64,000 nt of DNA from Candidatus Dojkabacteria bacterium (GCA_016932785.1 JAFGCJ010000002.1:248001-312000); one strand, 5' to 3'. Positions 16,083 through 24,769 are shown, counted from the stretch's first letter. The notes: generated by a model not told the origin, from the letters alone. Numbers and translations are program-made.

Positions 16083-17174
16083 CTATTCTTCTGCTGGAAT
16101 ATACTCTAACTTATAGCCCTTTTTTGTATGAATATACCTATCAAACTCTTTTTCACCCATTCCCGCCTGTCGACAGAAGGTTTTTAGCCCATACTTCACC
16201 CCATATAGGTCTTGATAAATATATATATTGTCTTTCTTACCTTTAGAAGTACACACCTTGGATTTCTTAAGCTTATCAATAATAAAGTCACCAATCTCAC
16301 CGTAATCTTTATATTCACCCCTATTTTGGAATAGATAAAGAAGAAAAAAGTAGCATCTTGACTGATTACCAATGTCAATCTCTTTACCATTTTGGAATTT
16401 TATAATTGCTCTGCCTGGATAAAACGAGAGTTCTTTTTCGACAAGGACCTTCTTGACTTCCTTAGCTACAAGATCGCTTTGTGCAGCTTTTATTCTATCC
16501 CAGTTGATTCTCATAACATATACCGTATCAATTGTTCGAGTCGGTATAGGTAGAACTTTCCCACCAAGAAACTTACCATATCTCGAGGCAAACCTATTTG
16601 GAAGCCTAGAAAGAAAGGAAAAGTGGTCATTACGGTACACATATACAATACCTGTTGACGACAGAAGCTTTTTAGGCGACAGGTCATCTCTAGTAAAAGG
16701 AGGCAGAGGCCTTAGTACTTCCCTCGTATAAAGAAAACCTAGGGTATGAGCCCTTTTATAGTGTATTAACCGAAGGCTAACATAACCAAATTGACTATCA
16801 TATGATTGAGATCCCCTGTTGGGAAATTGATCCTCCTTCCTCGGACAATAGAATGATTTTGTATAGACATTCAGTAATGTGTTATTTGGTGGTAAAGTAT
16901 CACTTTTAGGAAAATTACCAGAAAAAATAAGCGCAGGGAAAATCCTGCTCTTCTCAGAATCCTCAGTAAACTCGGAACGTATCAGATCAATAATCTTATT
17001 GGCCTCTTCAATACATGCATCCGGATACCTTGAATCAGTCATAAAATCAAAAATTCCTACGCTCACGGCTACGAAAGCGTAGGAATCTATAGCCGTGAAT
17101 TTATTTAAATTACACAAATTATACGTTTTCAACGTTTTTTCATAAAGGGGAAGAATATTCGCAGGATTAAACAA
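16083..17174 (-). CDS. hypothetical element protein with possible C-terminal winged helix (363 aa)
   Basis: Not recognised. The N-terminal 230 residues are a mixed fold with no motif. The last 100 residues (RCYFFLLYLFQNRGEYKDYGEIGDFIIDKL...LYGVKYGLKTFCRQAGMGEKEFDRYIHTKKGYKLEYIP) have the helix-helix-strand pattern of a winged-helix DNA-binding domain. In this position of an integrative element a replication initiator or regulator is possible. It lies 6 nt downstream of the zinc-ribbon gene at 17181. Confidence 0.7.
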   Translation of the reverse strand: MFNPANILPLYEKTLKTYNLCNLNKFTAIDSYAFVAVSVGIFDFMTDSRYPDACIEEANKIIDLIRSEFTEDSEKSRIFPALIFSGNFPKSDTLPPNNTLLNVYTKSFYCPRKEDQFPNRGSQSYDSQFGYVSLRLIHYKRAHTLGFLYTREVLRPLPPFTRDDLSPKKLLSSTGIVYVYRNDHFSFLSRLPNRFASRYGKFLGGKVLPIPTRTIDTVYVMRINWDRIKAAQSDLVAKEVKKVLVEKELSFYPGRAIIKFQNGKEIDIGNQSRCYFFLLYLFQNRGEYKDYGEIGDFIIDKLKKSKVCTSKGKKDNIYIYQDLYGVKYGLKTFCRQAGMGEKEFDRYIHTKKGYKLEYIPAEE

Positions 17175-17180
17175 TTGAAA

Positions 17181-17795
17181 CTATTTTAGAAACATCCTAT
17201 ACAAATCTGATTTACTTACACCAGCGATCATTTTCTCTAGCTCTAATAACTTCTGAAACTTCTTCGTAAATTCACCGTTATATAACGTCCTTTTAATCTC
17301 TCCTTTCAATTTATCACGTTTCTCATACAAGTCTAGCATCTTCTTAAAATACCCGAAGGAACCATTATAGCTAATTCTCTGACTCTTATAGTTAAGATCC
17401 ATACACTTCCTACAACCAAAATAATGGCTATTTGGTGCCATATATAAGGTCGAAACTCTGTTTCCACAATAATCCCCATCCTTCACCAGTCCACACTCTA
17501 TCCAATATCTATGTCCACCAAAACTACACGGTGTAGTTACTATCGGAAAAGAATAATCATAGTCCTTTTTCTCACCAGTACTATGATCAGTAACAGTATA
17601 AACAAACCTTATTGATTTTGCATAATTGAAAACATCCACATGAATACTCACTCTAGCCGTTTCTTCTTCGTACAGCTTCCAAATAACTGTATCCCATTTG
17701 GACCCCTTAAAGAATCCGAGTCTTTTTAAATCCGACACACTGATTTTCCGAGAATCTTCTACTGTATACCTATCAGAATAGGAATATCTGCTCAT
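17181..17795 (-). CDS. zinc-ribbon protein of mobile-element type
   Basis: 204 aa. The middle segment has the pattern PCSFGGHRYWIECG...CGNRVSTLYMAPNSHYFGCRKCMDLNYKSQR (about 105-155). This matches a small Cys4 protein found repeatedly in prophages and integrated elements, although its function is not established. A basic coiled helix follows (FKKMLDLYEKRDKLKGEIKRTLYNGEFTKKFQKLLELEKM). The first Cys pair is spread out (ECGLVKDGDYCG) compared with the usual CPxCG. It forms an operon with the gene at 16083. Confidence 0.65.
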   Translation of the reverse strand: MSRYSYSDRYTVEDSRKISVSDLKRLGFFKGSKWDTVIWKLYEEETARVSIHVDVFNYAKSIRFVYTVTDHSTGEKKDYDYSFPIVTTPCSFGGHRYWIECGLVKDGDYCGNRVSTLYMAPNSHYFGCRKCMDLNYKSQRISYNGSFGYFKKMLDLYEKRDKLKGEIKRTLYNGEFTKKFQKLLELEKMIAGVSKSDLYRMFLK

Positions 17796-17840
17796 TTTGT
17801 AAGAAATAAAATAACCGAAATCATTAAGGATTATACAACT

Positions 17841-18146
17841 TCACGATGACATTCTCTTGTCTGCAAAAGCTGAAACCAAAATACACACAATAAAAAAAAT
17901 TGGGACAAGCATTGCAAGGACAAACAACATCCAATTAGGAAGGTCAGGAAAAACAAGACCACTCAATTTTTCTAGTATTGGGTTTAAATAACTGAAGAGC
18001 ACATCAGGAATAACTATTAGACTAATGAAAAGAGTAAGCAAAACCCCAAATATGAGATTAATCTTGCCATATTCAGACCTTAGTTCGGTTTGAATGATAC
18101 TCTTCAAAAGGCTCCAGAACTCTTTCATGTCTAGATTTATACACAT
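17841..18146 (-). CDS. small two-TM membrane protein
   Basis: 101 aa with a cytoplasmic N-terminus of about 25 residues and two membrane segments (about 30-52, LIFGVLLTLFISLIVI, and about 72-95, MLFVLAMLVPIFFIVCILVSAF). The loop holds a PDLPNW motif. No family is recognised. Its start overlaps the stop of the 18146 gene by one nucleotide, so the two are probably coupled and may form a membrane complex. Holin-like or toxin-like roles are possible but unsupported. Confidence 0.6.
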   Translation of the reverse strand: MCINLDMKEFWSLLKSIIQTELRSEYGKINLIFGVLLTLFISLIVIPDVLFSYLNPILEKLSGLVFPDLPNWMLFVLAMLVPIFFIVCILVSAFADKRMSS

Positions 18147-18535
18147 TAATCAAATCTTGAATATTTCGAATAATCTTCATATGTATCAGTTCTAGATTTG
18201 CAGATTTCAAAACCCGCAACTATCATGGTTAATAGCATTCCAATGCCAAATAATATAAAACCAATATTCAAAAATGGATGAAGAATATAATTTGATCTAC
18301 TGAAGAAAAGTATAGCATCACAAACACCCCAAAAAGAAAGAAGAGTCGAAAACGTAAAAACCAGAGGTTGAAGACCAAAGGCTTCGGCAAGAACACCTCC
18401 CAAAGTAACTGCTTTATCGATCAAGACCATACCTACTACTATTTCTTCTTTAGTAAGATATCGACAAAAGCCTTGTTTTGACCCAACAAATGTTCCATCA
18501 TATTTGCAAGCAGAAAGAGATACCAATCCAGACAT
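18146..18535 (-). CDS. three-TM membrane protein
   Basis: 129 aa with about three membrane segments (ALVFTFSTLLSFWGVCDAILF; FLNIGFILFGIGMLLTMIVAGF and a weaker first one). A short Cys-containing N-terminus (SACKYDGTFVGSKQGFCRYL) precedes them and a Tyr/Arg-rich tail follows. It is unrecognised and is coupled to the next membrane gene at 17841-18146. Confidence 0.6.
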   Translation of the reverse strand: MSGLVSLSACKYDGTFVGSKQGFCRYLTKEEIVVGMVLIDKAVTLGGVLAEAFGLQPLVFTFSTLLSFWGVCDAILFFSRSNYILHPFLNIGFILFGIGMLLTMIVAGFEICKSRTDTYEDYSKYSRFD

Positions 18536-18548
18536 GACAAACTAAGAA

Positions 18549-19208
18549 TTAAATTAAAGAGAATGACTCCTCAGCCAGTTTTTGACTTACATCAACTGCC
18601 TCATCCAAAAAAGAACTCATTAGATCCTTTGTATATTTCAATTGATCATTTTCTTGATAGTAGTCGTGCAGAAGAAAAAAGAATCTATCGGGCAATAATC
18701 GAGAATCAAACGGTGTAGGAGGTAAAAACATCTCTGCAAGTTGCTTCTTTTCCATTGGACCTAGAATATAATGTGCCTTTCTGTCACCGTCATTAAACGA
18801 AAAATCTACAGCAACATCGGTTGACTTATTAGTAATACTATTGTCTTTATAAAAAGCCTTCCTCACTGCTGATACCATCTCCGACATTGTTTTCTCCACA
18901 GGCCATATCCAGATTAGTTTTACACCAAAACGATTTATTGTCTCCCACCCGACTCTGTCAAAGGCTTTTTTATAGAAATTTTCACAGATAGTCTTTGCAG
19001 AAATTGTGTTCTTCGGCTGGTTAACCTCAAGCGCAACCTTCTTTGGACTTATATATCTTAATAAAAAATTCTTTCTCTGAACATACGTAAATGCCTTCTG
19101 TTCATCATTGGAGGTAATCTTAGCTCCGAAAACAGACTCTGCATCTACATGATCTACAGACTTTTCTTCAAGATCGACTGCCGAAACGAATTTTATCAAT
19201 CGCATCAT
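18549..19208 (-). CDS. hypothetical protein, possibly TIGR04255-like
   Basis: About 220 aa, soluble. The order of segments (AFTYVQRKNFLLRYISPKKVALEVNQP, then a helix and FDRVGWETINRFGVKLIWIWPVE) resembles the TIGR04255 family of orphan element-borne proteins, with a strand-rich core and a long helix before GxRY-like segments. The match is by pattern only. I start at the MM pair at 19208 because the upstream 12 residues are poorly coding. It precedes the two membrane genes by 13 nt, so the three form one unit. Confidence 0.55.
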   Translation of the reverse strand: MMRLIKFVSAVDLEEKSVDHVDAESVFGAKITSNDEQKAFTYVQRKNFLLRYISPKKVALEVNQPKNTISAKTICENFYKKAFDRVGWETINRFGVKLIWIWPVEKTMSEMVSAVRKAFYKDNSITNKSTDVAVDFSFNDGDRKAHYILGPMEKKQLAEMFLPPTPFDSRLLPDRFFFLLHDYYQENDQLKYTKDLMSSFLDEAVDVSQKLAEESFSLI

Positions 19209-19305
19209 AGCTCCCAGAAACAAACTTATATGGACATTGTACATTAAATATCATTAGCAAGTTAAGACCTTGACTGATAAATGTGTATTAAAATTTGGAT
19301 CCCTT

Positions 19306-19983
19306 TTATAGAGCAGCCCAATCTGAATATCCATCAGGCTGTGCAAGAATATACACCCCTTCATCACAAGCAACCATAAGACTCTCCCAGTCCTCAAAAT
19401 CTCTATTTCGATATACATACCTATACCCCTGATTTTCCCTTTTCCACTCACCCGAAGCATATTTTGCAGACATCCGATTCATCACAGTCTCTACGTCCTC
19501 CTTTGATAATTCTTCACCTTCACATCCCATATCAGTAAATGTAATCATTCCACCATATACAAGATCCTCGCCCTTTTTGAACTCAATAAGGACATCATAA
19601 TCTCCCTTATCCCAGAAAATGCTTGAAAACAAAGGTAGCTCATTATCCTCAGTTTCGCTTGGATCACCAAGGAGGTCTCTTAAATCTGAAATTTTCTTCT
19701 TATTGAAATCCTCAAGCCTTACTGAAAGATTCTGATATCCTTGATCCTCCTCTTCCTCGTTGTCATCATCCTCCGAGGCATTCTTATTGCCTTCTTCACT
19801 TTTCTTACTTTCCGTATTCTCTGAGTCATTAGAACTATTCCAATTGGACCCCAAGGAGAAACACGCACAACACGAAACTATTAGAATTATAACAATAGTC
19901 AAAATCACAATAACAAGAGGAATTTTGCTCTTTTTCTCGGTAGGTTTTGCTGAATCAGGTGAAGAACTAGTACTTTTAGGCAT
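19306..19983 (-). CDS. membrane-anchored hypothetical protein with acidic linker
   Basis: 225 aa. There is a Ser/Lys-rich cytoplasmic start and one membrane segment ending in a Cys cluster (IPLVIVILTIVIILIVSCCACFSLG, about 22-46; one of the Cys could be lipidated, but the signal is not canonical). A Asn/Ser/Glu/Asp-rich linker runs about 50-82, and a globular domain of 140 residues follows (VRLEDFNKKKISDLRDLLGDPSETEDNELPLF). The linker composition is like the protein at 54559. It lies next to repeat copy 1. Confidence 0.7.
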   Translation of the reverse strand: MPKSTSSSPDSAKPTEKKSKIPLVIVILTIVIILIVSCCACFSLGSNWNSSNDSENTESKKSEEGNKNASEDDDNEEEEDQGYQNLSVRLEDFNKKKISDLRDLLGDPSETEDNELPLFSSIFWDKGDYDVLIEFKKGEDLVYGGMITFTDMGCEGEELSKEDVETVMNRMSAKYASGEWKRENQGYRYVYRNRDFEDWESLMVACDEGVYILAQPDGYSDWAAL

Positions 19984-20078
19984 ATGAGGACCTCTAAGAG
20001 CTTAGTTAGTTCAATTATACGAAATACTTCAGGCTATATCAAAATTAATGCTTTCACTAAATATTAGCAAATTAAAAT

Positions 20079-20105
20079 AGTTCCAAAATCCGTCCCACCA
20101 CCTAC
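20079..20105 (+). repeat. C-rich intergenic repeat, copy 1
   Basis: AGTTCCAAAATCC followed by GTCCCACCACCTAC. It is identical to copy 2 over 27 nt and then diverges (GCTAG instead of CCCAA). It lies between the 5' end of the 19306-19983 gene and the 3' end of the 20119-20748 gene. Confidence 0.85.
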
Positions 20106-20118
20106 GCTAGACATAAAA

Positions 20119-20748
20119 TCATTTAGATAATAGCTCTATCGCCTTTTCAGTATTCATACCTTCAGGATTCGATAATGTCTCTTTATAACACCTTCTGTAT
20201 GTATCCTTAGTTGTATTCAACGTGAAAAGATTGCTTGTTATCTTTACTTCATCCACCCCTTCAAAGTTGCTGCTGTATACATAAGCAGCAAAATCTGTAC
20301 TTTCATACTTTACACTATCCATAGGATAATCACTCTGATAAACAACTGTAATAACAAGAACATTTCCACTAAGTTTTATGCTAATTAACTCATTACTAGA
20401 ATATAAAGGGTTAGACTCGACCATGATACTCACATAATCAGTGATACTATCAATATCAAGCTCATAGGTTTCACCTGCAAACGGGTCCTCATCGGAATTA
20501 AAGATGAGCTCGTCCTCAGTTACACGATTATCATCATTATTATTATCTCTATTATCATTCCTTACACTGTCCGATTCAGCAGAAGATGGTTCTTTGTCAA
20601 CTTGGGAATCGCCCTCTCTGAAACCAGGAATCACAATGAGGAAAACAATCATAACAGAAACACATAGCCCAAATAGAGCAATTAATCCGAAAACATTTAC
20701 TATTTTCTTATTCTTCCGAAAAAAAACAGAAATATTTTCTTGGTTCAT
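20119..20748 (-). CDS. membrane-anchored hypothetical protein
   Basis: 209 aa with a basic N-terminus, one membrane segment (about 17-39, VFGLIALFGLCVSVMIVFLIVI), a Ser/Asp/Asn-rich linker (45-75) and an outside domain of about 120 residues (YELDIDSITDYVSIMVESNPLYSSNELISIKLSGN...). The layout is the same as the gene at 19306, but the domains are not obviously related. A complete single-gene unit between repeat copies 1 and 2. Confidence 0.7.
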   Translation of the reverse strand: MNQENISVFFRKNKKIVNVFGLIALFGLCVSVMIVFLIVIPGFREGDSQVDKEPSSAESDSVRNDNRDNNNDDNRVTEDELIFNSDEDPFAGETYELDIDSITDYVSIMVESNPLYSSNELISIKLSGNVLVITVVYQSDYPMDSVKYESTDFAAYVYSSNFEGVDEVKITSNLFTLNTTKDTYRRCYKETLSNPEGMNTEKAIELLSK

Positions 20749-20875
20749 ATATGTCTAGACAAAGTTTATTGCCACATATAAAGTCTATTCAAATTCTCTC
20801 ATATAATAGAAAACAAATTAAGCTCTTTACCAGAAGCATAGAAAATTTTAGGAATCATATTGTCAATTGCAAAAT

Positions 20876-20910
20876 AGTTCCAAAATCCGTCCCACCACCT
20901 ACCCCAAAAT
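20876..20910 (+). repeat. C-rich intergenic repeat, copy 2
   Basis: AGTTCCAAAATCC, GTCCCACCACCT, ACCCCAAAAT. This is the fullest copy. It lies between the 5' end of the 20119-20748 gene and the 3' end of the peptidase gene at 20979. Confidence 0.9.
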
Positions 20911-20978
20911 TATAAAAATTCTTTACAGCAAAACAATATTTCCTCAATCATCTATAATCATAATCTGATAATTTCGTA

Positions 20979-21923
20979 CTATCTATCATCCTCTTGTGGC
21001 AAGCCTAAAACATCTCTGGCAAAAACATCATGATTTATGGTGAAACAACTAGCAATCCTTCTAAAATTCTCATATCCAGCATCATAAGAAGCTTGTTCTT
21101 CAATTGCTCGTCCTTTTGCCATACCAAAAATAGAAGCAGCCCCAATACCCAATAGTCCCAAAACCATAACATTTTCAATAGCTGTGGAAGATGCATCCAT
21201 TTGATGCATGTATTTACCTATTGCGTCTAGTACAAAATATCCAGCAACAGCGGGGGCTATAGCAAGACCATACTTGACGGCAGCTTTCCTACCTGCATGA
21301 TGAATATGTTCATATTCATGTGCTAATACCCATGCTGAAGGTCTTTTCATTGCTGTCTCTAGTAGTTTACCCATGAATCTCTTGGCTCTATCTCGTTGTT
21401 CTTCGATTGGTCTACCAGGCATGAGTTCCCCCTCTTTTGCTGCCCGTAAATAGCGTCTTTTTCTCTCGGGATCACCGGCAAAAACCTCTACATCTTTTTT
21501 CTTCAACAATTGATATGGCCAGAAAGCAGGAAAAAATGTCTGAAAAAACTTAGTATTCATAAATTTCTGCCAAAAATCTTTTTCTTCTCTTGGAGTACTT
21601 GGAATCTCCTCACCCATTCGTTCTAGAAGGTCTACGTAAATACCCCTAATATTGTTCACTAGTCTTCTTTGATTAATAACAATCGCCTGTCTAGTAACAT
21701 CATATGAGGCTAACTCCGGACCAGATAATTCACCATCGGTAATAACCAATGGCTTCAAAACAGAATCTGAATATCCGATTTCTGATAAAGCCTGCCCAAG
21801 AGCGTCTCCATCCACTTGGAATAAGGCGTCACATTCTTCCATATTTTCATATTCTACCTTTACAGTCGGAGAAGCAGATCCACTTTCAGCGAAGGCCTCT
21901 ACCGTTGGAGATATCTCACTCAT
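20979..21923 (-). CDS. HExxH zinc metallopeptidase-like membrane protein
   Basis: 314 aa. The zinc signature HEYEH (in AWVLAHEYEHIHHAG, about residues 203-217) is followed by a hydrophobic helix pair (LAIAPAVAGYFVLDAIGKYM and AIENVMVLGLLGIGAASIFGMAKG) and then RAIEEQASYDAGYENFRR, whose Glu could be the third ligand as in M48-like peptidases. There is a disordered Ser-rich N-terminus. Active-site topology suggests membrane-embedded proteolysis. It is the only gene between repeat copies 2 and 3. Confidence 0.65.
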   Translation of the reverse strand: MSEISPTVEAFAESGSASPTVKVEYENMEECDALFQVDGDALGQALSEIGYSDSVLKPLVITDGELSGPELASYDVTRQAIVINQRRLVNNIRGIYVDLLERMGEEIPSTPREEKDFWQKFMNTKFFQTFFPAFWPYQLLKKKDVEVFAGDPERKRRYLRAAKEGELMPGRPIEEQRDRAKRFMGKLLETAMKRPSAWVLAHEYEHIHHAGRKAAVKYGLAIAPAVAGYFVLDAIGKYMHQMDASSTAIENVMVLGLLGIGAASIFGMAKGRAIEEQASYDAGYENFRRIASCFTINHDVFARDVLGLPQEDDR

Positions 21924-22030
21924 ATGTTTATTTTCTGGCCAATATAATAACTTCAGTATATCACGAGTCTAATCGATTTCATAAAATGACCCTGCGATCC
22001 AGAGAGTAGTTTTATCATTATTTACCACAT

Positions 22031-22066
22031 AGTTCCAAAACCCTTCCCACCACTTACCCCAAACCC
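22031..22066 (+). repeat. C-rich intergenic repeat, copy 3
   Basis: AGTTCCAAAACCC, TTCCCACCACTT, ACCCCAAACCC. It lies between two divergent genes (20979-21923 on minus, 22138 on plus), yet keeps the same orientation as the other copies. Confidence 0.9.
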
Positions 22067-22137
22067 CATAGTATTTACTTTTTCTCATCTACTTTGTATA
22101 ATCGCATTGTTCTATTCTTAATTGAGAAAAGGATTCA

Positions 22138-22701
22138 ATGGCAAAACCTGATGTAGACCCCATAACAGCTTTAAATGAACAGCTCGACCTAGATCCTGAT
22201 CAGCTGCAAGGCTTTACGGATGAATTTTCATCTGAGCTGCATCGACTTGCAGAACAATATAGAATGACACTTAAGGCCAGAGAAACAATCCAAGAAAGAT
22301 TTCCTCAATTAGCAGAGCATGATCCTGAAAACTATGACGTTACAGTGGGCAAAGCATGCTTTGTAGCATTTCAGGAACCTTTATATGTCGAACTCGAAAT
22401 GACAGTTCGTGACAATTCTGGCCCGGAAGCTCGTGTTTATTGTGTCCAATGGCTAGACAAAGATTATCCTGACCTTGGTCAAAGAAAAGGATTCACCGTA
22501 CTTCAACACAAAGACCCCGAAACACATCGTGCTAACGACAGAGCTTTAATAGAAAAATGGGATGAGATTCCTGCAACCGACGAGTATGGTCAAACAATTA
22601 TTGGGATTGCGCTTTATAAGTGTGCCAAAAAAATTGTTAAAGACTCGAAAGACAATATTCCAATGTTGCTTGATACAGTACCAGTACCAGTTTCAGATTA
22701 A
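22138..22701 (+). CDS. hypothetical soluble protein (187 aa)
   Basis: Not recognised. An acidic, helical N-terminus (MAKPDVDPITALNEQLDLDPDQL and on, up to residue 60) is followed by a strand-rich domain (YDVTVGKACFVAFQEPLYVELEMTVRD...RVYCVQWLDKDYPDLGQRKGFTVLQHKD). There are no Cys clusters or membrane segments. A TATAAT at about 22097 and a GAAAAGGA ribosome-binding site precede it, so it carries its own promoter within the unit bounded by repeat copies 3 and 4. Confidence 0.7.
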   Translation: MAKPDVDPITALNEQLDLDPDQLQGFTDEFSSELHRLAEQYRMTLKARETIQERFPQLAEHDPENYDVTVGKACFVAFQEPLYVELEMTVRDNSGPEARVYCVQWLDKDYPDLGQRKGFTVLQHKDPETHRANDRALIEKWDEIPATDEYGQTIIGIALYKCAKKIVKDSKDNIPMLLDTVPVPVSD

Positions 22702-22718
22702 CAAAATTCTGGAATCCA

Positions 22719-22754
22719 AGTTCCAAAATCCTTCCCACCACCCACCCCAAAACC
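22719..22754 (+). repeat. C-rich intergenic repeat, copy 4
   Basis: AGTTCCAAAATCC, TTCCCACCACCC, ACCCCAAAACC. It fills almost the whole 63-nt gap between two convergent genes (stops at 22701 and 22765). Confidence 0.9.
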
Positions 22755-22764
22755 TTAGTAACCC

Positions 22765-23976
22765 TCACCTAACCAGCCCTGTCCTCCTGATAAGTTCAAT
22801 GCCAATTTTCGCGTCAATAACTGGACTACCCATCACCGTACATATGACAGCTTTATTCTGCAGTCCAAGCATACCTCTTGGAGCTGTACTTACATGCGAT
22901 AAACTAGGAGCCTCACGAGTATACTCTTTGGTAAAAAATGGATGAAAATCACTCGTACCAAATACGTCTTTATTTCCTCGATATGCATCGAAAAAATGCG
23001 AACCAAAAGCCCGGACAAAGCCATACTTTGGTGCCCCGGTTTTAGCAATTAACAAAAACAATTTAACTTTGTCACCCGGTTGTTTTAATGCGTGATAGCC
23101 TCCAGCTAAATCATATACCACATCAACATTTGATGCAGAATCAATATCACTTTCAGGCGTAATCCTACCTAAAATGTCTGAGGGAAGTTCTGGTAACTCA
23201 GCCTCAATACGATCGCCGGGTGACTTATAGCCATTATTCCCCTTTGCTGTAATAAATATTCGATCTGGCAATCTTGGCAATGCGGCAATCGCAAAGAGCA
23301 AATTTTTGGCAGTCTTTCCAAACCCAAGGATACCAACACTAAAGGGTGCTCCTTGTTCCAAAAGATGCTCCATTATAACAGCCGCGCTGGATACAGTACG
23401 GTAAGCTACAGGATAATCAATAACTGCGAGTGTGCCTCTATGATCCAAAATCTGCAACACACTCTGAAATCTCGGTAAACTTTTCTTTAAATTATTGGGG
23501 TTGTCAACAAACATACGAACCCCAGTAACACCAGCCGTCAAATCAGACCCAAGCATAAGCCTAACCCTCGCTCCATTCCACTCACCTCCTATATAGCCAG
23601 TTCCCCACTTAAATTCACAGATTCGTTCCAAAGGTGATTTCCCCTCAACACCGAAAAGAACATCTCGAGAAATATCATTAACTATCTTAAATGTATCTAC
23701 AGACAGAGGCAACTGCTCTAACACCGTTTCTGATGATATATGCAGTAATTGATTTCCAATATTGGGTTTTATTGCCCCTTCTTTCGGGTCAATCTCATAC
23801 AAAACACTAATACCATCAGCACCGACAATAGAGATTCTTTTTGAAGAAGTACCTCTGACATCTACATCAGGAAATCGCTCAAGCGAAACTCTAGCCTCTG
23901 TACTGAAAATGGAATGATCTTCTAACTGCTCACCTTGTTGATTCATCTCTTTGCCTGAAGGTGTTAGACCTGCCAT
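22765..23976 (-). CDS. Rossmann-fold protein, ornithine cyclodeaminase/mu-crystallin-like
   Basis: 403 aa. A dinucleotide-binding motif GILGFGKTAKNLLFAIAAL (about 221-240) follows a substrate-like domain (IGGEWNGARVRLMLGSDLTAGVTGVRMFVDNPNN and AVIDYPVAYRTVSSAAVIMEHLLEQGAP). That order is found in the ornithine cyclodeaminase/mu-crystallin family. The canonical active-site Asp near the C-terminus is not clear, so the reaction is unknown. With the HIT and cupin genes it forms a three-gene minus-strand unit, the largest between two repeats (copies 4 and 5). Confidence 0.55.
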   Translation of the reverse strand: MAGLTPSGKEMNQQGEQLEDHSIFSTEARVSLERFPDVDVRGTSSKRISIVGADGISVLYEIDPKEGAIKPNIGNQLLHISSETVLEQLPLSVDTFKIVNDISRDVLFGVEGKSPLERICEFKWGTGYIGGEWNGARVRLMLGSDLTAGVTGVRMFVDNPNNLKKSLPRFQSVLQILDHRGTLAVIDYPVAYRTVSSAAVIMEHLLEQGAPFSVGILGFGKTAKNLLFAIAALPRLPDRIFITAKGNNGYKSPGDRIEAELPELPSDILGRITPESDIDSASNVDVVYDLAGGYHALKQPGDKVKLFLLIAKTGAPKYGFVRAFGSHFFDAYRGNKDVFGTSDFHPFFTKEYTREAPSLSHVSTAPRGMLGLQNKAVICTVMGSPVIDAKIGIELIRRTGLVR

Positions 23977-24025
23977 GAGCCTTACTAAAAAATAAGATAC
24001 TTAATATTAAGCATCAAGAGCAGAA

Positions 24026-24370
24026 TTATTCTCTAATCTTCTTCCCGCCGATCACATGAAAATGAAGATGTGGAGTGCTCTGCGATTTCCCAAAGCCGGT
24101 CCTAAACTGTGCTCCAATTCTTTCCACGTCAATTGTCTCTAATATGTCCTGTGCAACCTTCACTATTTCCCACATCAATTCTTTATGCTTATCCTCTAAA
24201 TCCCGCATGTCATGAATATGTTCCTTTGGAATAATCACTGCGTGAAATTCGAAAAGTGGATTTGTGTGGTAAAAGGCTAATACGTTGTCCGATTCGTATA
24301 TTTTCTCGACCTTCATTTTACCTTTCAGAATCTTGTCACAGTAAATATCATAGTCACCGGGCTTAGCCAT
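24026..24370 (-). CDS. HIT family nucleotide hydrolase/transferase
   Basis: Small histidine-triad protein acting on nucleotide-phosphoramidate or dinucleotide substrates. The triad is in TPHLHFHVIGG (about residues 98-108), preceded by the usual strand VLAFYHTNPLFEFHAVIIPKEHI. The common N-terminal CxxC zinc pair is missing (DIYCDKI). I start at 24370 (MAKPGDYDIY); an ATG at 24379 would add three residues. It is 12 nt downstream of the cupin gene. Confidence 0.88.
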   Translation of the reverse strand: MAKPGDYDIYCDKILKGKMKVEKIYESDNVLAFYHTNPLFEFHAVIIPKEHIHDMRDLEDKHKELMWEIVKVAQDILETIDVERIGAQFRTGFGKSQSTPHLHFHVIGGKKIRE

Positions 24371-24391
24371 ATGACGCATTACTTAACTAAT

Positions 24392-24742
24392 TTATTTCCC
24401 AAAATTATCACGAATAGCCTGAATTACATCTGTTACATCACCAACGAAACGCCAGAATGTAATACTTTCTTCCCTAGATTCGTTGCCATGTACATGAAAT
24501 TGACCAGAAGGAAGAATCAGGCTTTCCCCCTTGTTCAGAATAATCTTCTTTGTATTATCACCATCAAATACTGTATAAACCGACTGCCCCTGAATTTGAA
24601 ACAGTTCTTCTTCAACAGTTCTGTTATGCTTATCAAGAGATTCTCCAGGAGCTAGGTAAAGAAGTCCTATGCTCGATTCTTGGTCTGAGTGAAGTACAGT
24701 TATCTCTCCTTGTGGTATTTTGAATGTTTCAACCATGTTCAA
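24392..24742 (-). CDS. cupin-domain protein
   Basis: 116-aa single-domain cupin. Motif 1 is approximated by GESLDKHNRTVEEELFQIQGQ and motif 2 by LPSGQFHVHGN. His ligands are present (LDKHN, QFHVH) together with the Glu, so metal binding is plausible. Such small cupins act as sugar or small-molecule binding enzymes; the substrate is unknown. It is the first gene of the cupin-HIT-Rossmann unit. Confidence 0.85.
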   Translation of the reverse strand: MNMVETFKIPQGEITVLHSDQESSIGLLYLAPGESLDKHNRTVEEELFQIQGQSVYTVFDGDNTKKIILNKGESLILPSGQFHVHGNESREESITFWRFVGDVTDVIQAIRDNFGK

Positions 24743-24769
24743 TGCTGATTATAGATGTATTAAGAAAAA

